Part shown: one piece after another, positions 1 through 7,072 of the stretch
Layout: the number at the start of each line of letters is the position of its first letter
How positions within the stretch are numbered: position 1 is the first letter of the stretch
NCBI GenBank assembly: GCA_947448105.1
Contig: CANFNE010000002.1
Location: 1 to 35,887, forward strand
From: Burkholderiales bacterium
Lineage (GTDB): Bacteria; Pseudomonadota; Gammaproteobacteria; Burkholderiales; Burkholderiaceae_C
Direction: 5' to 3'
DNA: 35,887 nucleotides
Notes under the pieces: generated by a model
The model's database searches: none
What the model was told of the DNA's origin: nothing
What the model saw: the letters and a program-made list of their open reading frames with translations, nothing else
Position numbers and translations under genes: made by a program

Positions 1-420
1 ATCAACCTGCCGTTTTACGTGTTTGGCTGGCGCAGGCTGGGGCGGGTGTTCACGCTCAAGACCTTCGCGGCCGTGGCCTTGCTGTCGGTGTACGTGGAGG
101 TGCTGCCGCACTGGATCGGCTTTAGCCACCTGAACGCCGCTTTTGGCGCTGTCATGGCCGGTCTGCTGGCAGGCACGGGTATTCTGATTTTGATCCGCCA
201 TGGCGCCAGCCTGGGCGGCGTCACGATCACCGCCATCTATTTGCAAAAGACGCGCGGCTGGCGCGCCGGTAATGTGCAAATGGCCGTGGACTTGGTCATC
301 TTGCTGGCCGCCTTTGCCGCCACCGACCCACGCACAGCGCTGCTCTCGCTCTTGGGCGCGGTGGCGGTGAACCTGGTGATTGGTGTGAACCACCGGACGG
401 ACCGGTATTACGGGGTTTAA
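1..420 (+). CDS. YitT-family membrane protein (5' truncated by window edge)
   Basis: The reading frame is open from the first base and ends at TAA 418-420, giving 139 visible residues; the N-terminal part lies outside the window. The visible part begins with an INLPFY motif followed by a positively charged stretch and KTF, typical of YitT/DUF161 proteins. Hydrophobic segments follow (around residues 20-32, 40-62 and 93-135) with an ASLGG-type motif before a predicted cytosolic C-terminal portion. YitT proteins are polytopic inner-membrane proteins of unknown substrate. A small hairpin (GCCT/AGGC, 421-433) lies between this gene and the convergent pyrE, 29 bp away, but it has no T-run. Family assignment is good; physiological role is unknown. 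Confidence 0.8.
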   Translation: MNLPFYVFGWRRLGRVFTLKTFAAVALLSVYVEVLPHWIGFSHLNAAFGAVMAGLLAGTGILILIRHGASLGGVTITAIYLQKTRGWRAGNVQMAVDLVILLAAFAATDPRTALLSLLGAVAVNLVIGVNHRTDRYYGV

Positions 421-449
421 GCCTCAGGTAGGCGAATGAAGCCCAACAA

Positions 450-1166
450 TTACACCCCGTAGCGCTCCCGGTACGCCTGCACCCGCGCCCGATGTTCGCC
501 CATGGCGTTGTCGGTTTGGGCACCCAAGTAGCCCAGCAAGTCCGAGAGTTCGGCGATGGCGCATACCTGCAGGCCTTCAACGCTACGCACGTATTGCACG
601 GCGCTGTAGGGCACGTCTTTGGTCGAGCCGTCGGCCTGTTTTTCGGTGGCCATTTCCTGGCGGTCCAGGGCGATGGCTACCGCGTGGGGTGTGGCGCCCG
701 CCGCCTTGATCAGCGCAATCGACTCGCGCGCAGCGGTGCCTGCGCTCATCACGTCGTCGATGATCAGCACCCGTCCCTGGAGCGGCGCGCCCACCAGGCT
801 GCCGCCTTCGCCGTGGTCTTTGGCTTCCTTGCGGTTGTAGGCAAACGGCACGTTGCGGCCCAGGCGCGCGAGCTCAATGGCCACGGCCGCGCCCAGCGGA
901 ATGCCCTTGTAGGCGGGGCCAAAAATCATGTCAAATTCAATGCCGCTTGCCAGCAGGCGCTGGGCATAAAATTGCGCGAGCCGCCCGAGTTTGGCGCCGT
1001 CGTCAAACAGGCCGGCGTTGAAAAAATACGGGCTTTGGCGACCGGCCTTGGTGGTGAATTCACCAAAGCGCAACACGCCACACGCTACCGCAAACGCCAC
1101 AAACTCTTGTGCCAGATTGGGGGTCGCACTTGCTGCGTTCAGGGCGTTCGGGCCACTATCAACCAT
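450..1166 (-). CDS. pyrE: Orotate phosphoribosyltransferase
   Basis: Transfers the phosphoribosyl group of PRPP to orotate to make OMP, the fifth step of de novo pyrimidine synthesis; cytosolic dimer. The 238-residue protein carries the PRPP-binding motif VLIIDDVMSAGTA and the FGPAYKGIPL substrate loop, and its length fits bacterial PyrE. The ATG at 1166-1164 is chosen because an AAGGA ribosome binding site lies 8-9 bases upstream (on the + strand around 1174-1179) and the protein then begins just ahead of the conserved FVAFAVACGVLRFGEF region. The frame stays open a further 50 codons upstream, but that stretch is the shadow of the divergent exonuclease. The start codon overlaps that of the exonuclease on the other strand, so its promoter must lie inside the exonuclease gene. 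Confidence 0.95.
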   Translation of the reverse strand: MVDSGPNALNAASATPNLAQEFVAFAVACGVLRFGEFTTKAGRQSPYFFNAGLFDDGAKLGRLAQFYAQRLLASGIEFDMIFGPAYKGIPLGAAVAIELARLGRNVPFAYNRKEAKDHGEGGSLVGAPLQGRVLIIDDVMSAGTAARESIALIKAAGATPHAVAIALDRQEMATEKQADGSTKDVPYSAVQYVRSVEGLQVCAIAELSDLLGYLGAQTDNAMGEHRARVQAYRERYGV

Positions 1167-1968
1167 GGGGAATTCCTTGTTCAAATTAAGCAGCCTTAAC
1201 CTCAACGGCATCCGTTCGGCCACCAGCAAAGGGCTGGAGCCCTGGCTGGCGCAACTGCAGCCGGATTGTATTTGTGTGCAAGAAGTCAAAGCCCAGGCCG
1301 ACGACGTGGCGGGCAAGTTCGAGAACCTGGCCGACCTGAACGGCTACTTTCACTTTGCCGAGAAAAAGGGCTACTCAGGCGTGGGCGTGTACACCCGCCA
1401 CGCGCCCAGCGACGTGGTGGTGGGCTACGGCTCGGGCGAGTTTGACGCCGAGGGCCGCTACGTGGAACTGCGCTTTGACACGCCCGCGCGCAAGCGCTCC
1501 ATCATCAGCGCCTATTTTCCGAGTGGCTCGTCGGGCGAAGAGCGCCAGCTGGCCAAATACCGCTTTCTGGCCGAGTTCTACCCGCACCTCACCGCGCTCA
1601 AAGGCCAGCGCGAATTTGTGCTGTGCGGCGACATCAATATCGCGCACCAGGAAATCGACCTGAAAAACTTCAAGGGCAACAAAAAGAACTCCGGCTTTTT
1701 GCCCGAGGAGCGCGCCTGGATGACGCAGTTGCTAAACGAGGCCGGCCTGGTGGACGTCTACCGCCAGTTAGAGCCCACCGCCACCGACGCCGCCTACACC
1801 TGGTGGAGCAACCGCGGCCAGGCCTATGCCAAGAACGTGGGCTGGCGCCTGGACTACCACCTGGCCACGCCACTGCTTGCGGCTGGCGCGCGCCAACACG
1901 CCATTTACAAGGACGTGAAGTTCTCGGACCACGCGCCCATCACCATTGACTACGACTGGGCGGCCTGA
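1165..1968 (+). CDS. xth: Exodeoxyribonuclease III (AP endonuclease)
   Basis: A 3'-5' exonuclease and AP endonuclease of the ExoIII/EEP family acting in base excision repair. Seen in order: LNLNGIRSA near the N terminus, the metal-binding Glu in CVQEVKA, the GDINIAH motif (catalytic Asp and Asn), and the terminal FSDHAPITIDYDW containing the Asp-His pair. Two starts are possible. ATG 1165 gives 267 residues but has no Shine-Dalgarno sequence. TTG 1177 gives 263 residues beginning Leu/Met-Phe-Lys-Leu, as I expect for close relatives, and has GGGGAA at 1167-1172 upstream. Either way its first codons contain the pyrE ribosome binding site on the opposite strand. The gene ends 44 bp before the downstream antitoxin, which has its own candidate promoter. 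Confidence 0.95.
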   Translation: MGNSLFKLSSLNLNGIRSATSKGLEPWLAQLQPDCICVQEVKAQADDVAGKFENLADLNGYFHFAEKKGYSGVGVYTRHAPSDVVVGYGSGEFDAEGRYVELRFDTPARKRSIISAYFPSGSSGEERQLAKYRFLAEFYPHLTALKGQREFVLCGDINIAHQEIDLKNFKGNKKNSGFLPEERAWMTQLLNEAGLVDVYRQLEPTATDAAYTWWSNRGQAYAKNVGWRLDYHLATPLLAAGARQHAIYKDVKFSDHAPITIDYDWAA

Positions 1969-1974
1969 ATCGGG

Positions 1975-2007
1975 TATAAACCGTACAGACAGTACAGATA
2001 TAGGAGG
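1975..2007 (+). promoter_or_regulatory. Toxin-antitoxin control region: -10-like box, direct repeat, strong RBS
   Basis: A TATAAA hexamer (1975-1980) follows directly on the end of the exonuclease gene. It is followed by the direct repeat GTACAGA at 1983-1989 and 1992-1998 (9-bp register) and a full AGGAGG ribosome binding site at 2002-2007, six bases before the antitoxin ATG. Phd/YefM antitoxins are known to bind repeats overlapping their own promoters, so the GTACAGA pair is a candidate autoregulatory operator. No convincing -35 box at normal spacing was found; TTGACT at 1946 lies too far away. Confidence 0.45.
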
Positions 2008-2012
2008 TTTTC

Positions 2013-2279
2013 ATGGCAATCCCTGAGAGCTACGGCCTGGAGCAAGCGCGCATCCAGCTGCCCCACCTCGTGGCCGAAGCCCATGCGGGATTCAGCAGCG
2101 TAATTACCAAGCACGGCAAGCCTTATGCGGCCATCGTGCCGGTGCAAGGCCTGGCGGCGCTCGCTCCGGCCGAGGCTGGCGCCGATCTGCTGTCCTTGCG
2201 CGGTACGGGACGTGGCCTGTGGGGCGCGGATGTGGGCCAAACCGTGGCCGACTTGCGCAACGAGTGGAACGGGGCCTGA
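2013..2279 (+). CDS. Phd/YefM-type antitoxin
   Basis: 88-residue antitoxin of a type II toxin-antitoxin pair. The N-terminal half has the Phd/YefM DNA-binding fold pattern: a helix containing EQARIQLPHLVAEAH, then VITKHGKPYAAIVPVQGLAAL, the beta-hairpin signature of this family. The C-terminal part (about residues 55-88) is the expected flexible toxin-neutralising segment, ending in TVADLRNEWNGA. The start is fixed by a perfect AGGAGG. Its stop codon TGA (2277-2279) directly abuts the ATG of the PIN toxin, the usual arrangement for translational coupling. By analogy with the family it should repress its own promoter alone or with the toxin. Confidence 0.85.
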   Translation: MAIPESYGLEQARIQLPHLVAEAHAGFSSVITKHGKPYAAIVPVQGLAALAPAEAGADLLSLRGTGRGLWGADVGQTVADLRNEWNGA

Positions 2280-2747
2280 ATGGCCGCTACCCCACCGCGT
2301 CTGTGGGCGGGGCTGCCCCAGGGTGCCACGGTGCTGGTGGACACGGCGCCATTTGTCTATTTGCTCGAATCGCATCCGCAGTTTGCCGACCGCTTTGTCG
2401 GCCTGTTTGAAGCGGCGGCCCGGGGGCACTTGGCGATTGCGCTGTCCACCATCACGCTGGCCGAGGTGTTGACCGGCCCCTTCAAAGCGGGTCAAACCGC
2501 GCTGGCCAAACGCTACGAGAAAGCGCTTTTGCAATACCGGGTGGTGGACGCATCCGCGCCGATTGCCGCACTGGCGGCACAGTTGCGCGCCCAGTACCGG
2601 CTCAAACTACCCGACGCCTTGCAACTGGCCACGGCGCTGGACATTGGCGCGGCGGCCCTGGTCAGCCACGACCGTGATTTTTCGCAGGTCACGGGCCTGG
2701 ACATCTTGACCGGCGACGCTATGGCGCCCCAGCAAGGCGGACTTTGA
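2280..2747 (+). CDS. PIN-domain toxin (VapC-like RNase)
   Basis: 155-residue PIN-domain protein, probably a ribonuclease toxin neutralised by the upstream Phd-type antitoxin. The expected acidic residues are present: Asp21 in VLVDTAPFVYLLE, Glu62 in TLAEVLTGP, Asp112 in LPDALQLATA and Asp131 or Asp133 near VSHDRDF, so the metal site looks intact and the toxin is probably active. The pairing of a Phd/YefM-family antitoxin with a PIN toxin is a recurring mixed combination. The start abuts the antitoxin stop codon. The last four bases (TTGA) overlap the TTG start of the following glutamine synthetase gene, so toxin and enzyme are likely on one transcript and translationally coupled. Confidence 0.85.
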   Translation: MAATPPRLWAGLPQGATVLVDTAPFVYLLESHPQFADRFVGLFEAAARGHLAIALSTITLAEVLTGPFKAGQTALAKRYEKALLQYRVVDASAPIAALAAQLRAQYRLKLPDALQLATALDIGAAALVSHDRDFSQVTGLDILTGDAMAPQQGGL

Positions 2748-4138
2748 CCTTAACCCCACCGATTACCAAGGCCAGCGACGCAGTCGCCTGGCTCCACGCC
2801 CAAGGCATTGCCCGGGTGGAAGTGGTGTTTGCCGACCTGACCAGCGTGGCGCGAGGCAAGCTGATGGACACAGAGAGCTTCGTCCAGGCCCTGGGCGCCA
2901 AGCTGCCCACGCTGCTGCTCGGGCTCACGGTCACGGGCGGCGAGCCGCCCGACGTGTTCAAACGCCTGTTTCCGCCCAGCTTTCCGGACATGGCGCTGCG
3001 GCCGGACTGGCGCACCCTGGTGCGCTGCCCCCTCTCACGCGTGCCCACGGCCACGGTGGTTTGCGATTTGGACGCGCGCTTTCGCGCCGCCGACGGCCAC
3101 GCCGACTACGCGGTGGCCGATCTGTCGCCCCGGCAACTGCTGGCGCGCACCTTGGCACGCCTTCAAGATGCGGGCTACCGGGCACTGGTGGCGCCCGAGC
3201 TGGAGTTCTTTTTGGTGCACCCCGCGCGCGACGCCCAAGGCGGCTTGCAGGTGGCGCACGGCATGTCGGGCACCGTGCCGCACATCGAGAGTTCGCACGA
3301 CCTGGCGTCCGCCGAAACAGCGCAGACCTTTGCGCCCTTTTTTGACGCACTGTGGGCGGCCTGCGAAGCGCAAGGCGTTCCCATCGCGGGCTACGGCCAC
3401 GAGTCGGCGACCGGGCAGTATGAAGTCAACTTCCGTCCAGGGGAGCCGCTGGCGCAGGCCGACGCGGTGTTTCGCTTCAAGCGCCTGGCGCGCGAAATAG
3501 CGAGGCGCCACGGCTGCCAGGCGACCTTTATGGCCAAGCCCTACCTGAACGAGCCTGGCACCGGCATGCACTGGCATATCAGCCTGAGCGACGCGAACGG
3601 CCACAACGCATTCACCGCCCCAGACGGCAGCGCACACCCGCGCCTGGCGCACTTTATTGGCGGCTGGCAGGCGTCGGCCTCCGGCGCCATGGCGATGCTG
3701 GCGCCCTATGCGCATTCCTACTTGCGCATTGCCCGCCCCGACGCGTCTCCGGCAAGTGCCGACTGGGGCTTTGATGACCGCAGGGTGGCATTTCGCATTC
3801 CCCCGTCTGACCCGGCCAACCGCCGCCTGGAACACCGCCTGCCCGGCGGCGACGCCAATCCCTATCTGGCGCTGGCGCTGATGGTGGGCACCGGCCTGAT
3901 TGGCATGCAGCAGCAACTCAAGCCCAGCGCTGCGCATGGCAGCGGTACACCGCCACCCACTGCGCCCTTGCCTCCAAACCTGGACGAGGCGCTGGTGGCC
4001 TTAGAAAACTGCCCACTTTTGGGCGAGGTGTTTGGAGCCGGTTTTATCGGCCTGTACGCCATGGTCAAGCGCCACGAGTTGACCGAGCAGGCGGCAGACG
4101 CGGACTTTGCGCTGCGGCATTTGCTGGCGCGCAGTTAA
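2744..4138 (+). CDS. Glutamine synthetase family protein, PuuA/GlnA-like gamma-glutamylamide ligase
   Basis: ATP-dependent ligase of the glutamine synthetase superfamily, 464 residues. Seen: N-terminal VEVVFADLTSVARGK (beta-grasp domain), metal ligands Glu152 and Glu154 in APELEFF, Glu220 and Glu227 in the HESATGQYEVNF segment, GMHWHISL (residues 274-281), and RLEHRLPGGDANPYLALA (residues 361-378, with the ExR pair). The PGGDANPYLA form and the lack of a canonical adenylylation-loop Tyr motif resemble gamma-glutamylpolyamine or gamma-glutamylamide synthetases rather than housekeeping GlnA. Start is TTG 2744, inside the toxin's last codons, with AAGGCGG upstream. It ends three bases before the convergent LRR-kinase gene. 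The substrate cannot be told from sequence; an amine such as putrescine is possible. Confidence 0.85.
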   Translation: MTLTPPITKASDAVAWLHAQGIARVEVVFADLTSVARGKLMDTESFVQALGAKLPTLLLGLTVTGGEPPDVFKRLFPPSFPDMALRPDWRTLVRCPLSRVPTATVVCDLDARFRAADGHADYAVADLSPRQLLARTLARLQDAGYRALVAPELEFFLVHPARDAQGGLQVAHGMSGTVPHIESSHDLASAETAQTFAPFFDALWAACEAQGVPIAGYGHESATGQYEVNFRPGEPLAQADAVFRFKRLAREIARRHGCQATFMAKPYLNEPGTGMHWHISLSDANGHNAFTAPDGSAHPRLAHFIGGWQASASGAMAMLAPYAHSYLRIARPDASPASADWGFDDRRVAFRIPPSDPANRRLEHRLPGGDANPYLALALMVGTGLIGMQQQLKPSAAHGSGTPPPTAPLPPNLDEALVALENCPLLGEVFGAGFIGLYAMVKRHELTEQAADADFALRHLLARS

Positions 4139-4141
4139 GCG

Positions 4142-5485
4142 CTATCGATCCAGGCCGCTTTGGGCCTGCAAAAGCGCCGCCTCCATTTCCGCAAACAAGG
4201 GGCGTGCGGCGGGCAAGTCGCCCAGGCAGCACGCTTGCAGCGTTTTCAGTTGGGCCAGCAGTGGCTGCAGCGCAGCGGGCGCGTCAACACGCTCCAGCAG
4301 CTCTTCGAGCAAACAGCCAAAAGCGCGGGCTTCGAGCTGCTGCAGCTTTTCCCCTAAGGCCACGTCCTCAAACGGGTACAAGGACGCCGCGCCAAAGTCC
4401 CCCAACGTGGCCTGGCCGTGTGGGGAGGTCAGCGTGTTGTGCGCATACAAGTCACCGTGTATCACGCCCTGGCCGTGCAGGTGGCGCGCCGCAGACGCCA
4501 TGCCCGTGGCAATGCGCAGGGCGGTGGCCAGGTCAAAGCGGCGCTCTGCGGCATAGATGTCGCGGGTGCAGCTGTCCAGGCTGGGCGGGCCGGCCAGGTT
4601 TGTGCATGCGGCGTCCATCAAGTCCATCACCAGGCCGTCGATGCCCTGCGGGTGGGCACTGACGCGGCCACGCACGGGAATCAGGTGCGCGTGGCGCCCG
4701 CCGCGCAGGCAGGCCGCCATTTCCGAGCGCGGCAGACCGTCGCTGGTCATCGCGCCCTTGAACAACTTGACCGCCGTGGCTTGGGCTGCGCCGTCTGCGA
4801 AATGCGTGGCACGGTAGATCACGCCCGAAGCGCCCTCGCCCAGCAACTCGTGCAAATGCAGTGCTGACCAGGCAATGTCGGGCAGCGCCGCGCCGCCTTG
4901 CGCCAAGGCCTGCTCTTCCAGCGCCGCACAAAAAGGGTTGCCCGCAAAAGCCAGCCAGGCCAGGCGCGGCATGTCCAAGAGCCACGCCGGCAGGACCGTC
5001 AGCCCATTGGCGGCAATGCGCAGCAGCTCCAGCCGCTGGCAAGCGGCCAAGGATGGCGGCAAGGCGCGCAAGCGGTTGCCTGCGAGCATGAGCTTTTGCA
5101 AGTGCGCGCATTGACCAATGGACTCGGGAAGCTCGGTAATCTGGTTGTCGGTGAGGGTCAGCCAGCGCAGCAACGGGGGCAGCGACTGCGCGCTCACGCT
5201 GCGGATTTGGTTGGCCTTGAAACCGACCATGCGCAAGCTCTGGCACTGCCCCAGCACCGGTGGCAATTCGGTGAACTGGTTGTCCGAGCAAAACAGGATG
5301 CGCAGCTTGTGCAGGCGCGGCAAATCGTCTGGCAGCGCGCGCAGGGCGTTGCCCGACAGATCCAAGACCTCAAGGTGGTCTGCGAGCTGGTAAAGCGCAG
5401 TAGGGAATTCGGTGAGTGCCGCGTTGATCGCCACCCGCGGGAGGCCGGCCAGTGCGCCAGCGCGCAGTTGTTCAAGCGTGTGCAT
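4142..5485 (-). CDS. Leucine-rich-repeat protein with C-terminal protein kinase domain
   Basis: 447 residues in two parts. Residues about 37-195 contain seven leucine-rich repeats of the form LxxLxLxxNxLxxLP, e.g. VLDLSGNALRALP and WLTLTDNQITELP. Residues about 210-440 form a Hanks-type kinase: glycine loop GEGASG (216-221), Lys240 in AVKLFK, Glu255 in a likely alpha-C helix, catalytic loop HGDLYAHN (343-350) and DFG (363-365). The catalytic Lys, Asp and Asn are all present, so activity is plausible. The catalytic loop has Gly instead of Arg before Asp (non-RD), and no APE motif follows; the activation segment and C-lobe look short. No signal peptide or membrane segment was seen, so it should be cytosolic. 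Substrate and role are unknown. It lies 46 bp downstream of a small unknown gene on the same strand. Confidence 0.9.
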   Translation of the reverse strand: MHTLEQLRAGALAGLPRVAINAALTEFPTALYQLADHLEVLDLSGNALRALPDDLPRLHKLRILFCSDNQFTELPPVLGQCQSLRMVGFKANQIRSVSAQSLPPLLRWLTLTDNQITELPESIGQCAHLQKLMLAGNRLRALPPSLAACQRLELLRIAANGLTVLPAWLLDMPRLAWLAFAGNPFCAALEEQALAQGGAALPDIAWSALHLHELLGEGASGVIYRATHFADGAAQATAVKLFKGAMTSDGLPRSEMAACLRGGRHAHLIPVRGRVSAHPQGIDGLVMDLMDAACTNLAGPPSLDSCTRDIYAAERRFDLATALRIATGMASAARHLHGQGVIHGDLYAHNTLTSPHGQATLGDFGAASLYPFEDVALGEKLQQLEARAFGCLLEELLERVDAPAALQPLLAQLKTLQACCLGDLPAARPLFAEMEAALLQAQSGLDR

Positions 5486-5531
5486 CAGCCTAGCTTAACC
5501 CGGGCGCCCGGCGCGGCACGCGAGCGGCGTT

Positions 5532-5777
5532 TCAGGTGATTTTGAAGACGGTGCGCACCGTGGCCGCGCCGCGCTTTTCTTCAAACACCGTCCATTGTTT
5601 GATGCCTTTGACCAGCACCTGGGTGCTGATGTCTTTGAGGACGGCTTTGGTCTTGCGCTTTTCGGTGAGCCAGTCTTGGACGTGCGCGTAGGTGTGGCCG
5701 GGCGCACCCGTGGGCACGAGCAGGGTTTTGCCAGCCACGCTGCCCATCGACTGCACGGTGATTTCGGTGGCAGGCAT
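5532..5777 (-). CDS. Small conserved-looking hypothetical protein
   Basis: 81 residues, not recognised. The sequence is balanced and soluble-looking, with no signal peptide or membrane helix, a central TEKRKTKAV charged stretch and a beta-rich C-terminal end (TVFEEKRGAATVRTVFKIT). Codon use matches its neighbours. No clear ribosome binding site precedes ATG 5777; an internal ATG eleven codons downstream is an alternative start. It sits between the cytochrome b gene (84 bp upstream) and the LRR-kinase gene (46 bp downstream), all on the minus strand, so it may be cotranscribed with either. It could be a partner of the kinase, but nothing in the sequence shows this. Confidence 0.55.
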   Translation of the reverse strand: MPATEITVQSMGSVAGKTLLVPTGAPGHTYAHVQDWLTEKRKTKAVLKDISTQVLVKGIKQWTVFEEKRGAATVRTVFKIT

Positions 5778-5861
5778 CAGCGCAGCGCTGCGCGCAGGCA
5801 GTAGGTTTGGGGGTTGTGGGGCACGGCGGTTCCTGAAAGCGCGGCCAAGCCAGCCGCGCCC

Positions 5862-6539
5862 CTATTGTGGTGCGCTGCTGGGCTGCGCCCCATCCTGCGC
5901 CTGCACCTCTGGCTGCGGCGCGTCACGCCACTGCAGGTACCAAAAAGCGGCCACTGCCAGGGCCAGGGCCAGCGCAACCGACCACCAGGCCCGCGCAATG
6001 CCCTGAGAAGGTTTGCCCTGCTTGAACCCCGTGACCATGGCGCGCGGCAGGTTTTCGCGGTGCAGCACGCTGGCCACGGCCACACCGGCAAGGTGCACAC
6101 CCACCAATACCAGCATGGCGTTACCCACAACTTCATGCACCTCTTCCAGCCAGTCGCCACCGAGTTCGTTGTAGACCGCGTAACCGCTGGCCACGATGGC
6201 GGCGCCCACGAGCAGCATCAGCACAATCGCCACGGCGCCTGCGGGGTTGTGGCCGATGTAGTGCGCCGGGCGCCCCGCCACCATGCCTTTGACGTAGCTG
6301 CGCACCGCAGACGGAGAGCGCACAAAGCTGCCAAAGCGCGCGTAGCGCGTGCCCAGCACGCCCCAGACCAACCGAAAGGCGATCAGCCCGCCCATGGTGT
6401 AGCCCAGGGTGACGTGCAGCAGGCGCCAGCTTTCGCTCTCGGCGCTGAGGTAGGCGCCGGCAAAACACAGCGCCAGCAGCCAGTGGAAGGTGCGCACGGG
6501 GGCGTCCCAGACGAGGATTTTGGAATCAGAAGGAGTCAT
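5862..6539 (-). CDS. Cytochrome b561-type membrane protein
   Basis: 225-residue inner-membrane di-heme b-type cytochrome of the cytochrome b561 / Ni,Fe-hydrogenase cyt b group. The N terminus VWDAPVRTFHW is typical of the family. Four hydrophobic helices are visible (about 16-32, 44-62, 103-122, 138-158) with candidate heme ligands His19, His42, His135 and His149, and a fifth hydrophobic segment near 187-203. The C-terminal tail is hydrophilic. It follows genes for a diheme cytochrome c and an SHP-type cytochrome in the same direction (gap 30 bp), the known dhc-shp-cytb grouping, in which the b-type protein probably passes electrons from the quinone pool to the periplasmic cytochromes. Confidence 0.88.
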   Translation of the reverse strand: MTPSDSKILVWDAPVRTFHWLLALCFAGAYLSAESESWRLLHVTLGYTMGGLIAFRLVWGVLGTRYARFGSFVRSPSAVRSYVKGMVAGRPAHYIGHNPAGAVAIVLMLLVGAAIVASGYAVYNELGGDWLEEVHEVVGNAMLVLVGVHLAGVAVASVLHRENLPRAMVTGFKQGKPSQGIARAWWSVALALALAVAAFWYLQWRDAPQPEVQAQDGAQPSSAPQ

Positions 6540-6569
6540 GTATTTCCTGTTATTTCGCCCGCAAGCGGC

Positions 6570-7055
6570 TTATTTGGGGATGCGCACTTCGTGCTCGTTG
6601 AAATTGCCCTCGGCAGCGTGGCCATGGCATGCGCCGCAGTTGGCCGCGCCGCCCACCGAGGCGCGCTTGAACACGCTGGCGCTCACCTCGTCGTGCTGGC
6701 GCACGAACCAACTTGACTTGCTGATGCGGTTGTCAGGCGGCGCCTCGCTCATGCGCCGACCGGTGCCCGCATTGGCCTGAAGCCAGGCGCTGATTTGCTT
6801 GGCTGTGGCAGCGTCGAGCGAGGCGTCGGTGCCAAAGTGCTTGGGCAGATTGGACATGAGCTGCTGCCACGACTGGGCTGGCAGCATGGCCGCCGGGTAC
6901 GCGATGTGGCATGCGGCGCACTCGGTTTTATAAAGGGGCAAAGGGGCCGGGTTGGACCGGCCGAAGTCGGCATGGGCGGCGCTGGCAAAGCCCAAGGCGG
7001 CCAAGGCTGTCAGCAAGGCGGCGCGCAGGCGTACAGGGCTGGTGTGTTTTGTCAT
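6570..7055 (-). CDS. Periplasmic diheme cytochrome c (DHC family)
   Basis: 161 residues. A signal peptide (KH..RLRAALLTALAALGFASAAHA) with cleavage after about residue 29 exports it to the periplasm. Two heme-binding motifs are present, CAACH (46-50) and CGACH (140-144), widely spaced as in the DHC family, together with the typical WFVRQHDEV segment and the C-terminal NFNEHEVRIPK. DHC proteins are electron partners of SHP, an oxygen-binding cytochrome encoded next door. ATG 7055 is used because the signal peptide starts there; the longer frame upstream is the antisense of other sequence. It lies 17 bp after the SHP gene and 30 bp before the cytochrome b gene, indicating one operon. Confidence 0.9.
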   Translation of the reverse strand: MTKHTSPVRLRAALLTALAALGFASAAHADFGRSNPAPLPLYKTECAACHIAYPAAMLPAQSWQQLMSNLPKHFGTDASLDAATAKQISAWLQANAGTGRRMSEAPPDNRISKSSWFVRQHDEVSASVFKRASVGGAANCGACHGHAAEGNFNEHEVRIPK

Positions 7056-7072
7056 GGGTATCTTTCTTGAAC

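Noticed and set aside
1946..1980. TTGACT/TATAAA as a sigma-70 promoter for the first TA pair
   Set aside because: The spacer is 23 bp, too long for a standard promoter; only the -10-like box is kept as weak evidence.
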